From Bacillota bacterium (GTDB lineage Bacteria > Bacillota > Clostridia > Lachnospirales > Lachnospiraceae): DNA of 64,000 bases. The stretch is from contig JAEXNR010000017.1 of the NCBI GenBank assembly GCA_023439505.1, positions 1 to 64,000 on the forward strand, given 5' to 3'. The notes below the pieces were generated by a model. The model was not told where the DNA came from. It made no database searches and saw only the letters and a list, made by a program, of their open reading frames with translations. Below, one piece after another: positions 1-8,938 of this stretch; position 1 is the first letter of the stretch; every line of letters starts with the position of its first letter. The position numbers and the translations under genes were made by a program.

Positions 1-1
1 G

Positions 2-1495
2 CCAACAGGATTTATGGAATATGACAGAGTTGTAAGTCATGCCGAGCAACCGAAGGAACGATTAAAGCATTTTAATGAATTCCATCAACCCCTATCCATG
101 GACGAAAGAAAACGTCAGGGTGCGCGCTGTATGGAATGTGGTGTACCATTTTGCCAGTCTGGATTAATTATTGGGGGAATGGCATCCGGGTGTCCGGTGA
201 ATAATTTGATACCGGAATGGAATGATGCGGTATTCAGAGGAAATATGAAGCAGGCCCTGGCCCGCTTAATGAAAACCAATAACTTCCCCGAATTTACCGG
301 AAGAGTGTGTCCGGCTCCCTGTGAGGCAGCTTGTACCTGCGGTCTTAACGGCGATTCGGTATCCATTAAAGAAAATGAATATACAATTATAGAACATGGA
401 TTTGAACAGGGCTACTTTACCGCCAATCCCCCGAGTCACAGAACCGGGAAACGGGTTGCGGTAATCGGTTCCGGTCCTTCCGGACTTGCTGCGGCTGATC
501 AGCTTAATAAGAGGGGTCACAGCGTGGATGTGTTTGAACGCTCTGATCGTGTCGGCGGGTTGATGATGTACGGAATTCCGAACATGAAGCTGGAAAAGCA
601 GATTATCGAACGCAGAATAAATATCATGAAGGAAGAAGGCATTACCTTTATTACCAACGCCAATGTTGGTGGGGATTATGAAGCTTCTAAGCTCTTTGAA
701 GAATATGACAGCATCATTCTGACCTGCGGTGCCTCCAACCCAAGAGATATTAAGGCCCCCGGAAGAGAAGCGAAGGGAATTTACTTTGCGGTAGATTATT
801 TAAAATCTGCTACCAAGGATCTTCTGGATGCAGATACAACCTATGTATCTGAAATCAAGGACTTCACCATCTCCGCGAAAGGCAAAAAGGTTATGGTAAT
901 CGGCGGCGGTGATACAGGCAATGACTGTGTCGGAACCTCCATCAGACAAGGTGCTGAATCCGTCATTCAATTGGAGATGATGCCCAAGGCTCCGGAGGAA
1001 AGAGCAGAGAACAATCCATGGCCGGAGTGGCCGAAGGTCTGCAAGACAGATTACGGTCAGGAAGAAGCCATAGATATGTTTGGTCAGGACCCGAGAGTAT
1101 ATCAGACTACGGTAAAAGAGTTTATCGCGGATGAGAAAGGCAATGTCTGCAAAGCGAAAATCGTTCGTCTGGAAAGTAAATTTGACGAAGCAGCAAAGCG
1201 TTATATGATGGCAGAGGTTGCAGGCAGTGAGTATGAGGTGGAAGTAGACCTTGTTCTGATCGCAGCAGGTTTCCTCGGAACTCAGTCTTATGTGGCAGAA
1301 GCCTTCGGCGTGGAACTGGATGGCAGAACCAATGTTAAGACAGAAGCCGGAAAATATCAGACGAATGTGGAAAAGGTATTTGTAGCAGGTGATATGCACC
1401 GCGGACAGTCATTGGTTGTTTGGGCAATCAGAGAAGGCCGTGAGGTGGCAAAGGCTGTGGATACAAAACTGATGGGTTATAGTAATCTGGCTTAA
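2..1495 (+). CDS. gltD: Glutamate synthase small subunit (5' end outside window)
   Basis: The beta subunit of glutamate synthase passes electrons from NADPH through FAD and Fe-S clusters to the large subunit, which makes glutamate from glutamine and 2-oxoglutarate. The reading frame is open from base 2 and begins PTGFMEYDR, so the true start (typically MGKPTGFMEY) lies just before the window. An N-terminal cysteine-rich Fe-S region is visible (CMECGVPFC, then CPAPCEAACTCG), followed by an FAD-binding GSGPSGLAAA motif and a second Rossmann motif GGGDTGND for NADPH. The end is complete. Together with amtB-glnK at 12-14 kb it shows ammonium assimilation capacity. Identification is secure; only the first few residues are missing. 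Confidence 0.96.
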   Translation, partial: PTGFMEYDRVVSHAEQPKERLKHFNEFHQPLSMDERKRQGARCMECGVPFCQSGLIIGGMASGCPVNNLIPEWNDAVFRGNMKQALARLMKTNNFPEFTGRVCPAPCEAACTCGLNGDSVSIKENEYTIIEHGFEQGYFTANPPSHRTGKRVAVIGSGPSGLAAADQLNKRGHSVDVFERSDRVGGLMMYGIPNMKLEKQIIERRINIMKEEGITFITNANVGGDYEASKLFEEYDSIILTCGASNPRDIKAPGREAKGIYFAVDYLKSATKDLLDADTTYVSEIKDFTISAKGKKVMVIGGGDTGNDCVGTSIRQGAESVIQLEMMPKAPEERAENNPWPEWPKVCKTDYGQEEAIDMFGQDPRVYQTTVKEFIADEKGNVCKAKIVRLESKFDEAAKRYMMAEVAGSEYEVEVDLVLIAAGFLGTQSYVAEAFGVELDGRTNVKTEAGKYQTNVEKVFVAGDMHRGQSLVVWAIREGREVAKAVDTKLMGYSNLA

Positions 1496-1544
1496 GCTGT
1501 TGTAATTAAGATTGATTGATGAAATGAAATAGGATTTAAAATAT

Positions 1545-1640
1545 GCTCTATATCTGAATAAGCGATATAAAATGAGAAATCGGGGATTAGATCTTGGATG
1601 CTCAGGATATGTTGGTTAGGAAGGATATAGAGCTTTTTTA
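1545..1640 (+). terminator. Probable terminator of the glt operon
   Basis: GCTCTATATC at 1545-1554 pairs perfectly with GATATAGAGC at 1624-1633 and is followed by TTTTTT. The 69-base loop is long for a simple terminator and may fold further. Confidence 0.5.
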
Positions 1641-1851
1641 GTGTCATTTTCTGAAAATATAGTAGGATAAGTATTTGGCACATAGTGGACTATAAGTTAT
1701 TTTGGATTTTGTAAGTGAACATCATTCATCTGAATGATAAATAACCGGCTTCTATTCTTAGTGAATAATTTATACTTTGGAAACTAGTTGGCAAAGTATA
1801 ATCAGGATAATGATAGAGACTTTTTATATAGTAAAATATAATAATATATCA

Positions 1852-1879
1852 TTGACATACTTTTTTTTTATGATATTAT
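1852..1879 (+). promoter_or_regulatory. Promoter candidate 1 for pflBA
   Basis: TTGACA at 1852-1857 and TATTAT at 1874-1879 with a 16-base spacer. A transcript from here would have a leader of about 515 bases. Confidence 0.55.
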
Positions 1880-2072
1880 AGGGAAGGTGCGTTATTGACA
1901 TCAGGTATTATCTGTTATTCTATTGTAAGGTATTGTCTGTAAAGGTTGGTTATCAAATCTGATTATGTCCGGATTTAAAATCAAGTAACATGAATTTGTT
2001 AGAGCTGTTGGCAGAAAGAATTTAACAGATACCCCTGACAGGGCATAAATAATGTTAAAATATTATTAATAA

Positions 2073-2087
2073 CGATAATTATTATCA
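2073..2087. promoter_or_regulatory. Fur-box-like operator
   Basis: The 15 bases match the Fur 7-1-7 consensus TGATAATNATTATCA at 14 positions (first base C instead of T). It sits 8 bases before the -35 of promoter candidate 2. Binding by Fur or PerR is inference. Confidence 0.45.
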
Positions 2088-2095
2088 ATATTATA

Positions 2096-2124
2096 TTGAC
2101 AATTTTATTATGTTGTCTTATGAT
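2096..2124 (+). promoter_or_regulatory. Promoter candidate 2 for pflBA
   Basis: TTGACA at 2096-2101, 17-base spacer, TATGAT at 2119-2124. This is a strong housekeeping-type promoter leaving a leader of about 270 bases before pflB. Confidence 0.65.
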
Positions 2125-2402
2125 AATGGTGAAATGGGAAGGAAAATACCTTTCTGTTACGGAAGAACTCGTAAAGTAATCGATTGGGGATTTATATCGC
2201 ATTTCATTACCGGTGATCCGCCAGCGATTTGAGCGTATGAAGATGAATTTTCGTTTCAAAAGTTTTACTTTAAAACTTATGATACCTATATGAAATATTA
2301 TAATAAGCTTGCGGATATGTTTTAAGAAATATTCATAAATTATCTTCATACAGTTGTTGCAGGGTAAGAACTAATTTTATATATTTAGAATGGAGGAATA
2401 CA

Positions 2403-4628
2403 ATGAAACAGGAATGGTATGATTTTAACGCAGGAAGCTGGATGAATGATATTAATGTCAGAAGCTTTATACAACATAATTACACGCCATATGAAGGGGA
2501 TGATTCCTTCCTTGTTGGACCCACACAGCGAACGCTTGCGTTGTGGGATAAGACGATGGAGCTGATGAAGGAAGAGAACCGGAAGGGGATTATAGATGCT
2601 GAGACATCAAAGCCTTCTACAATTACTACCTTTGGTCCGGGATACCTGGATCAGGAGAAAGAAGTAATCGTAGGATTCCAGACAGATAAGCCGTTAAAGA
2701 GGGGAATTATGCCCAATGGAGGCATCAGAGTGGTAAAGGGAGCGCTGGAGGCATATGGCTATACCCTGGATAAAACTGCGGAAGAAATATATACTCAAAA
2801 TAGAAAAACACATAATGACGGTGTATTTGATGCCTATACCGATGCGATGAAAAAGGCAAGACATACGGGAATTATCACCGGTCTGCCCGATGCATACGGC
2901 AGAGGAAGAATTATCGGTGACTACCGCAGAGTTGCGTTATATGGTGTGGATGCCCTCATCGACGAGAAGGTAAGCCAGAAGAAATTACTGGAGATACCGA
3001 TATTGGAGTCTCCTGATATTCAGCTGAGAGAAGAAATCTCAGAACAGATTAAAGCATTAAAGCAGTTGAAAGAGATGGCAGCGGCGTATGGCTTTGACAT
3101 CAGCAATCCTGCCAAGGATTCCTTTGAAGCGACACAGTGGACTTATTTTGCTTACCTTGGTGCAATTAAGGAACAGGACGGCGCGGCTATGAGTCTTGGA
3201 AGAGTATCCACATTCCTCGATATTTATTATGAAAGAGATTTGAAGAATGGACGCATTACGGAAGAAGCCCTTCAGGAACTCATGGATCAGTTTGTTATGA
3301 AACTTAGAATGGTTCGTTTCTTAAGAACCCCTTCTTACAACGATTTATTCTCCGGTGATCCTACCTGGGTAACCGAAGCAATCGGTGGTATGGGTGTTGA
3401 CGGAAGAACTCTTGTAACCAAGAGCAGCTATCGTATCCTTCATACCCTCTACAATCTGGGTCCGGCACCGGAACCAAATCTGACCGTGTTATGGTCTACT
3501 TCCTTACCGGAGCCGTTTAAGCATTTTTGCTCTAAGGTTTCCATTGATACCAGCTCCATTCAGTATGAGAGTGACGATATTATGAGAGATGTGTGGGGGG
3601 ATGATTATGGGATTGCATGTTGCGTATCTGCAATGAGAATCGGAAAGCAGATGCAGTTCTTTGGTGCCCGTGCCAACCTTGCAAAGGCGCTTTTGTATGC
3701 AATTAACGGCGGAAGAGATGAGAAATCCGGCGAGCAGGTTGCACCAATGTTTGCACCCGTCACTTCAGAATATTTAGATTATGATGAGGTTATGGCGAAG
3801 TTTGACCAGACCATGGATTGGCTCTCCGAGCTCTACATTAATACATTAAATGTCATTCACTATATGCATGATAAATATAATTATGAGAAGCTGCAGATGG
3901 CACTTCACGATATTTCGATTCTTCGTACGGAAGCCTGCGGTATCGCCGGACTTTCCGTAGTGGCAGACTCCTTATCAGCTATCAAACACACGAAAGTTAA
4001 GGTGATTCGCAACGAAACCGGTCTGGCGGTTGATTACGAGATTGAGGGTGAATATCCTGCATTTGGTAATAATGATGACCGTGTGGATCAGATTGCCGTT
4101 GAATTGGTAGAGCGCTTTATGAACAAACTACGTAAGGTTAAAACCTATCGGAATGCCAAACAAACCCTTTCCGTACTCACCATTACGTCCAATGTGGTAT
4201 ATGGTAAGAAAACCGGAAGTACACCGGATGGACGTAAGGCGGGAGAACCATTTGCCCCCGGCGCTAATCCGATGCATGGAAGAGATAAGAAAGGCGCCGC
4301 AGCCTCTATGGCTTCCGTAGCCAAATTACCGTACAGACATGCGGAAGACGGTATTTCCTATACCTTCTCCATCGTTCCCAAAGCGCTTGGTAAGACGAGT
4401 GAGGAAAGAATTCATAATTTATCCGGTATGCTGGACGGTTATTTCTATGAAAAAGGTCATCATATTAATGTCAATGTATTTGACAGGGAAACCTTAATGG
4501 ATGCAATGGATCATCCGGAGAAATATCCGCAGTTAACAATTCGTGTATCCGGGTATGCGGTTAACTTTGTTAAGTTAAACAGAGAGCAGCAATTGGATGT
4601 TATTCATCGTACCTTCCATGAGAGGTAA
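2403..4628 (+). CDS. pflB: Pyruvate formate-lyase
   Basis: This glycyl-radical enzyme splits pyruvate with CoA into acetyl-CoA and formate in anaerobic fermentation. The 741-residue protein has the active-site pair C406-C407 in CCVSAMRIGK and the radical site G717 in RVSGYAV near the C-terminus, both expected for true PFL rather than a glycerol dehydratase-type relative. The length is close to the family norm of about 740-760. The start is set by GGAGG eight bases before ATG. pflA follows 36 bases downstream, so the pair is probably one operon. Transcription may be complex because the leader is long and contains two promoters and a Fur-like site. The radical enzyme is oxygen-labile, in line with an obligate anaerobe. 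Confidence 0.98.
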   Translation: MKQEWYDFNAGSWMNDINVRSFIQHNYTPYEGDDSFLVGPTQRTLALWDKTMELMKEENRKGIIDAETSKPSTITTFGPGYLDQEKEVIVGFQTDKPLKRGIMPNGGIRVVKGALEAYGYTLDKTAEEIYTQNRKTHNDGVFDAYTDAMKKARHTGIITGLPDAYGRGRIIGDYRRVALYGVDALIDEKVSQKKLLEIPILESPDIQLREEISEQIKALKQLKEMAAAYGFDISNPAKDSFEATQWTYFAYLGAIKEQDGAAMSLGRVSTFLDIYYERDLKNGRITEEALQELMDQFVMKLRMVRFLRTPSYNDLFSGDPTWVTEAIGGMGVDGRTLVTKSSYRILHTLYNLGPAPEPNLTVLWSTSLPEPFKHFCSKVSIDTSSIQYESDDIMRDVWGDDYGIACCVSAMRIGKQMQFFGARANLAKALLYAINGGRDEKSGEQVAPMFAPVTSEYLDYDEVMAKFDQTMDWLSELYINTLNVIHYMHDKYNYEKLQMALHDISILRTEACGIAGLSVVADSLSAIKHTKVKVIRNETGLAVDYEIEGEYPAFGNNDDRVDQIAVELVERFMNKLRKVKTYRNAKQTLSVLTITSNVVYGKKTGSTPDGRKAGEPFAPGANPMHGRDKKGAAASMASVAKLPYRHAEDGISYTFSIVPKALGKTSEERIHNLSGMLDGYFYEKGHHINVNVFDRETLMDAMDHPEKYPQLTIRVSGYAVNFVKLNREQQLDVIHRTFHER

Positions 4629-4664
4629 GATGCAGAAACACTTAACACGAAGGGGTGTGATTAT

Positions 4665-5405
4665 ATGGACAAAATAGGCCGAATACATTCTTTGGAAAGT
4701 TTTGGTACGGTAGATGGTCCCGGGATAAGATTTGTAGTATTTATGCAGGGGTGTCCGTTACGCTGTCAATTTTGTCATAATCCCGATACCTGGGACACCA
4801 TGAAAGGCATGGAATACACGCCCGAGCAATTGGTCAGTGAAATCGTAAAATATAAATCCTATATGGGATTTTCCGGTGGCGGAGTTACCTTTACCGGCGG
4901 AGAGCCCATGATGCAGGCAGAATTTGTTGCAGAAGCTGCCAGATTATGCAGCGCACAGGGGATCAATGTTGCCCTGGACACCTCCGGATACATCAATAAT
5001 AGTGCGGTGGAAGATGTTTTATCCTATACGGATTTGGTTCTGCTCGATATTAAGAACTATGACCCAAAGGTTTATGAACATGTAACCGGGGTCTCCCTCG
5101 CCCCTACGCTTTCCTTTCTGGATGAGCTGAAGGAGAAGAAGATTGATACATGGATTCGATATGTTTTGGTGCCCGGTCTGACAGATAATCTGGAAAGTAT
5201 CACCGGACTATCTGCTCATCTGGATCACTATCCGAATGTGAAGAAGATCGAAATTCTGGCATTTCATAAGATGGGTGAATACAAATGGAAAGAGCTGGGG
5301 CTTAAGTATCAGCTGAGTGATACAAAAGAGCCTGACAAGGAACTGATCAAGAAGGTTAAAGCAATTTTTGAAAGCAATGGCAAGATAGTTTCTGCAAGTG
5401 TATAG
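4665..5405 (+). CDS. pflA: Pyruvate formate-lyase activating enzyme
   Basis: This radical SAM enzyme puts the glycyl radical on PflB, using a [4Fe-4S] cluster and S-adenosylmethionine. The cluster motif CX3CX2C is visible as CPLRCQFC near residue 30, and the SAM-contacting GGE motif appears in VTFTGGEP. At 246 residues it has the usual length for the short activase without extra ferredoxin domains. It starts behind AAGGGG and lies directly after pflB in the same direction. The hairpin at 5428-5476 ends the operon. Confidence 0.98.
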   Translation: MDKIGRIHSLESFGTVDGPGIRFVVFMQGCPLRCQFCHNPDTWDTMKGMEYTPEQLVSEIVKYKSYMGFSGGGVTFTGGEPMMQAEFVAEAARLCSAQGINVALDTSGYINNSAVEDVLSYTDLVLLDIKNYDPKVYEHVTGVSLAPTLSFLDELKEKKIDTWIRYVLVPGLTDNLESITGLSAHLDHYPNVKKIEILAFHKMGEYKWKELGLKYQLSDTKEPDKELIKKVKAIFESNGKIVSASV

Positions 5406-5427
5406 CAGAGTAGTAAGAGATTTGAGC

Positions 5428-5476
5428 ATCCCCCATGACAGTGGTTGTATATGAATGGCTGTCATGGGGGATTTTT
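5428..5476 (+). terminator. Terminator of pflBA
   Basis: ATCCCCCATGACAG at 5428-5441 pairs perfectly with CTGTCATGGGGGAT at 5459-5472, followed by TTTT. Strong rho-independent terminator. Confidence 0.93.
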
Positions 5477-5496
5477 GTAAATAATAAGTAAATAAA

Positions 5497-5605
5497 TGTT
5501 CGATTCGGGTTTATGGTAGAAGAATCATATCAAAAAAACGAACAATTATTCCTGTTTATTTGACAAAATGTACGCTTGGAGATATTATATGAACATAAAC
5601 GAACA
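5497..5605 (+). promoter_or_regulatory. Promoter and likely operator of the DeoR/sugar-acid operon
   Basis: TTGACA at 5560-5565, 17-base spacer, TATTAT at 5583-5588. CGAACA occurs at 5539-5544 and 5600-5605, and its inverse TGTTCG at 5497-5502, so copies lie upstream and downstream of the promoter. DeoR-family regulators commonly bind such short repeated sites near their own gene; assignment to the adjacent regulator is inference. Confidence 0.6.
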
Positions 5606-5690
5606 GCATGACTAGAAAAACAAACAAAATGGCACATTAATAACGAAACTTATTGAATTTACCATAAATCAGGGATAAGGAGAGAAGACA

Positions 5691-6437
5691 ATGCTTCCGG
5701 CAGAACGCCATTTAAAAATAATAGAATTAATCAGCAAGAACGGTTCTGTTCAGGTGGAAGACCTGGCCAGTTTGTTAGATGTCAGTCTCATGACCATCCG
5801 CAGAGACTTGGAAAAATTAAGGCTGGAAGGCAGGATTGACCGATGTCATGGCGGGGCTATTATTAAAAGAGAGGTTCCATATACAGAAAAACGGTCCCAC
5901 GAAACACAGGAAAAAAAATTGATCGCAGAAAAGAGCCTTGAATTTATAAAGAAGGGCAATGCGATTTATCTGGACGCTGGAACCACTACGTATGAGATTG
6001 CCAGTGCAATAAAGGATATCCCGGCGCTGACCGTGGTAACCAACGATATGGAAATAGCCAATTTATTGTTACACTCCAATGTTAACCTGATGATCTGCGG
6101 CGGAACGATTCAAAAGTCAACGGGAAGCATGGTTGGTGCGCTGGCTAATGAGATGATGGAAAACATGAGAGTGGATGTGGCATTCCTCGGAGCTATGTCC
6201 ATCGATGATCAGTATCATGTTTTGACGCCCACCTTAGATAAAGCGATCATGAAACGAACCATCTGTAGAAACGCCAAGGAAAAATACCTTGTGGTGGACA
6301 GTAAGAAATTCGGAAGGCAAGCTCTAATGAAGATTAATGATCTGTCTGATTATACGGGAGTAATAACAACCAGGAAATTTAATGCAGAAGAAACAAAACG
6401 GCTGAGGGATATGAGAATTACAATTATTCCGGCCTGA
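5691..6437 (+). CDS. DeoR-family transcriptional regulator
   Basis: This 248-residue protein probably represses the following catabolic genes until a phosphorylated sugar metabolite binds. Residues 1-58 form the DeoR winged helix, with the recognition segment VSLMTIRRDLEKLRLEG followed by the signature RCHGGA. The rest matches the DeoR sensor fold related to sugar-phosphate isomerases, including DAGTTTYEIA and GGTIQ. It starts behind GGAGAGAAG and ends 15 bases before the kinase ATG, so it leads the operon. The inducer is not visible; an intermediate of four-carbon acid sugar breakdown is the natural guess. Confidence 0.92.
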   Translation: MLPAERHLKIIELISKNGSVQVEDLASLLDVSLMTIRRDLEKLRLEGRIDRCHGGAIIKREVPYTEKRSHETQEKKLIAEKSLEFIKKGNAIYLDAGTTTYEIASAIKDIPALTVVTNDMEIANLLLHSNVNLMICGGTIQKSTGSMVGALANEMMENMRVDVAFLGAMSIDDQYHVLTPTLDKAIMKRTICRNAKEKYLVVDSKKFGRQALMKINDLSDYTGVITTRKFNAEETKRLRDMRITIIPA

Positions 6438-6452
6438 AGGAGGGTGAATGAG

Positions 6453-7757
6453 ATGGTACAGTGTGTGGTAATTGCTGATGATCTGACCGGTGCAAATGCT
6501 ACCGGGGTTCTGATTAAGAAATTAGATTACAACACGTATACCGTGATGAATACAGAGAGACTGGAACTGAGCAAGCTCTCAGAAAGTGATTGCATTGTAT
6601 ATCCTACGGACAGCAGAGCAGTCGAGCCTCAGATTGCATATAACCGGGTCTATAATGTGGCCAGGCTTCTGGCAGAGGAACATGTGAAAGTTTATTCCAA
6701 ACGAATTGACAGTACATTAAGAGGGAATCTTGGAAGGGAAACCGATGCTCTTCTGGACGTACTTGGCAATGATACGATTGCAATGGTGGTTCCGTGTTTT
6801 CCTGAGGCAAAGAGGATCCTCGTCGGGGGATATCTGCTGGTAGGCAACATACCGCTTCATAAGACAGAAGCGGCAACGGATCCGAAGACGCCGGTGCATA
6901 CCTCTATGGCTGTCGCGTTGTTTGAGAAACAATCCCAATATCCGGTCGCCTCCCTTTATATCAGTGATCTTATGAAGGGGAAAGAACATCTTGCAGATAA
7001 GATTAGAGAATATAAGGATATGGGGATCAGGACCATTATTTTTGACAGTATCTCGCAGGAGGATATGGATCTGATCGCGGACAGCATTATGGAAAGCGGG
7101 GTCAGATTTATCTGTGTAGATCCCGGCAGCTTTACCGCAACCGTTGCGAGAAAGCTGATCATTCCAAACAAGCATACAAGAAAATATAAGATTCTGGCAA
7201 CAGTAGGAAGTGTCAATCCAGTAGCGGGAATGCAGGTGGAAGAGCTGCTGCTGGCGCAGAAGGTTCTTAACGTATATGTGGATACGAAAGAATTACTGGA
7301 AGGAGAGCAAAGAAGAAGAGCAGAGATTAACAGAGTTGCGGCTATGATTTTAAATCATTGTGAAGCATATGAGATATGTTCGGTTGTAGGAAATGGCATT
7401 ATGCCGGAAAATCGCCTGGTTTTCTCTGATTATGCAAATAGAAATCAGTGCTCTCTGGATGAGGTCAGCAATTTGATCAACGATGCATTTGCAGAAATTA
7501 CTTATCAGATATTGAAAGCAAATACTTCTTTTCAAGGCTTATATACCAGCGGAGGCGATATTACGGTAGCGGTCAGTAAGAGATTTCATACCGCCGGAAT
7601 CCGCTTATTAGATGAGGTGCTTCCCCTTGCAGCCTACGGAGAATTTATCGCCGGTGAGTTCGAGGGTCTGAAGGTAATAACCAAAGGAGGCATGGTAGGG
7701 GACAGGAATGCGATGAATACCTGTATGCACTATCTGAAAGAGAGGCTTTATATTTAA
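6453..7757 (+). CDS. dtnK: Four-carbon acid sugar kinase (DUF1537)
   Basis: DUF1537 kinases phosphorylate four-carbon sugar acids with ATP. The N-terminal domain begins VIADDLTGANATGV, the typical DUF1537 substrate-binding start, and the C-terminal nucleotide-binding part has TSGGDITVAV. AGGAGG at 6438-6443 touches a GTG at 6444 but is nine bases from the ATG at 6453, so I start at 6453 (434 residues). The partner PdxA2 next door and the lack of an OtnC aldolase or LtnD dehydrogenase favour the D-threonate or D-erythronate branch (phosphorylation first, then oxidative decarboxylation) over the oxo-tetronate branch. The gene symbol therefore depends on context; the substrate is not proven. Confidence 0.85.
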   Translation: MVQCVVIADDLTGANATGVLIKKLDYNTYTVMNTERLELSKLSESDCIVYPTDSRAVEPQIAYNRVYNVARLLAEEHVKVYSKRIDSTLRGNLGRETDALLDVLGNDTIAMVVPCFPEAKRILVGGYLLVGNIPLHKTEAATDPKTPVHTSMAVALFEKQSQYPVASLYISDLMKGKEHLADKIREYKDMGIRTIIFDSISQEDMDLIADSIMESGVRFICVDPGSFTATVARKLIIPNKHTRKYKILATVGSVNPVAGMQVEELLLAQKVLNVYVDTKELLEGEQRRRAEINRVAAMILNHCEAYEICSVVGNGIMPENRLVFSDYANRNQCSLDEVSNLINDAFAEITYQILKANTSFQGLYTSGGDITVAVSKRFHTAGIRLLDEVLPLAAYGEFIAGEFEGLKVITKGGMVGDRNAMNTCMHYLKERLYI

Positions 7758-7791
7758 TGAACCTGATTTGAAAGAATTTCAAATACAATAA

Positions 7792-7817
7792 TTGATCACT
7801 TGAATTGATCACTTGAA
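7792..7817 (+). repeat. Perfect tandem 13-mer before pdxA2
   Basis: TTGATCACTTGAA occurs twice head to tail at 7792-7804 and 7805-7817, just before the ribosome site of the next gene. Each unit holds the palindrome TGATCA. It may be a simple duplication. Confidence 0.9.
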
Positions 7818-7828
7818 AGGAGCGGTAA

Positions 7829-8827
7829 ATGATGAAACCGTTGATAGCAATCCCTATGGGAGATCCGGCCGGCATCGGTCCGGAAATTGTAGTCAAGGCA
7901 TTAATGAAAAATGAAGTCTTTGAAGCTGCGCGATGTGTGGTGGTAGGAGATAAGAAAATTATGGAAGACGCAGTCCGTTTTACAAATACAAAAGCAAAGG
8001 TAAATTGTATCGGGCATCCGCAGGAAGGAGATTATCGGGAGGGTATCATCAACCTGATTGATCTGGATAACGTGGACATGTCTGAATTTGTATTAGGACA
8101 GATCAGCGGAATGTGCGGAAAGGCCGCATACGAGTATATCGCCAAAAGTATTGAACTTGCCAATGAAGGAGAGGTCTCGGCTGTTTCCACCACGCCGATC
8201 AACAAGGAATCCTTAAAGGCGGGCAGGATTGATTTTATTGGACATACGGAGATATTCGGAGCACTTACCGGCACGAAAGATCCGCTTACGATGTTTGAGG
8301 TACACGGAATGAGAGTGTTTTTCCTCACAAGACATGTATCGTTGCGAAAAGCCTGTGATTTGGTAACCAAAGATAGAATAAAAGATTATGTCAAACGATG
8401 TAAGGAGGTGTTAGTGAAATTAGGAGTTACCGAGGGGACGATGGCAATCGCCGGTCTTAATCCTCACAGCGGAGAGCATGGCCTCTTTGGTGATGAGGAG
8501 GTGGAATATGTAACTCCCGCAGTTAATGAGCTGCAGGCAGAAGGCTATGATGTGGTTGGACCCATCGGAGCGGACTCTGTGTTCCACCTGGCATTGCAGG
8601 GGAGATATAACAGTGTCTTGTCTTTATACCATGATCAGGGTCATATCGCTACAAAGACGCTGGATTTTGAGAGAACCATTGCAATCACCGGAGGAATGCC
8701 CATTCTTCGTACCTCTGTAGACCATGGAACCGCTATGGATATCGCAGGACAGGGAATTGCGAGTGAAATCAGTATGGTGGAAGCTATATTATTGGGGGCA
8801 AAGTATTCCGGTAATTTTATCAGGTAA
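7829..8827 (+). CDS. pdxA2: 4-phospho-D-threonate/erythronate dehydrogenase (PdxA2)
   Basis: PdxA-family enzymes oxidise and decarboxylate a 4-phosphorylated hydroxy acid with NAD; the PdxA2 branch turns 4-phospho-D-threonate or -erythronate into dihydroxyacetone phosphate. The protein starts MMKPLIAIPMGDPAGIGPEI, a clear PdxA signature, and contains the metal-binding region around GHTEIFG and SLYHDQGH. At 332 residues it has normal length. Neighbours are the DUF1537 kinase upstream and a GntP permease downstream, and no vitamin B6 genes are seen, so a catabolic rather than pyridoxal role is most likely. ATG codons at 7829 and 7832 are both usable behind AAAGGAG. Confidence 0.9.
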   Translation: MMKPLIAIPMGDPAGIGPEIVVKALMKNEVFEAARCVVVGDKKIMEDAVRFTNTKAKVNCIGHPQEGDYREGIINLIDLDNVDMSEFVLGQISGMCGKAAYEYIAKSIELANEGEVSAVSTTPINKESLKAGRIDFIGHTEIFGALTGTKDPLTMFEVHGMRVFFLTRHVSLRKACDLVTKDRIKDYVKRCKEVLVKLGVTEGTMAIAGLNPHSGEHGLFGDEEVEYVTPAVNELQAEGYDVVGPIGADSVFHLALQGRYNSVLSLYHDQGHIATKTLDFERTIAITGGMPILRTSVDHGTAMDIAGQGIASEISMVEAILLGAKYSGNFIR

Positions 8828-8938
8828 CACAAACAGTAATGAAAAAGACTATTTAAAAGGGGACTTACTTGATACGGACTGGATGGCATCAGCGTCATAT
8901 TCCATCCAAGTCGTATGTAACTTGAAAGGAGAAGGATT

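Larger units (their letters stand above)
1641..2402 (+). other. Long AT-rich leader region upstream of pflB
   Basis: About 760 bases without a convincing gene. It holds two promoter candidates and a Fur-box-like site (listed separately). Short reading frames here lack ribosome sites and recognisable protein features; a 19-codon frame begins near 2121 and stops at 2180, too short to call. Confidence 0.6.

Noticed and set aside
800..1399. 199-codon minus-strand frame inside gltD
   Set aside because: It lies fully in a well-conserved gene on the other strand and has no recognisable product or ribosome site.
1999..2349. 116-codon minus-strand frame in the pflB leader
   Set aside because: Composition is poly-I/L/K from AT-rich DNA, there is no ribosome site, and it overlaps the promoter and Fur-like site.
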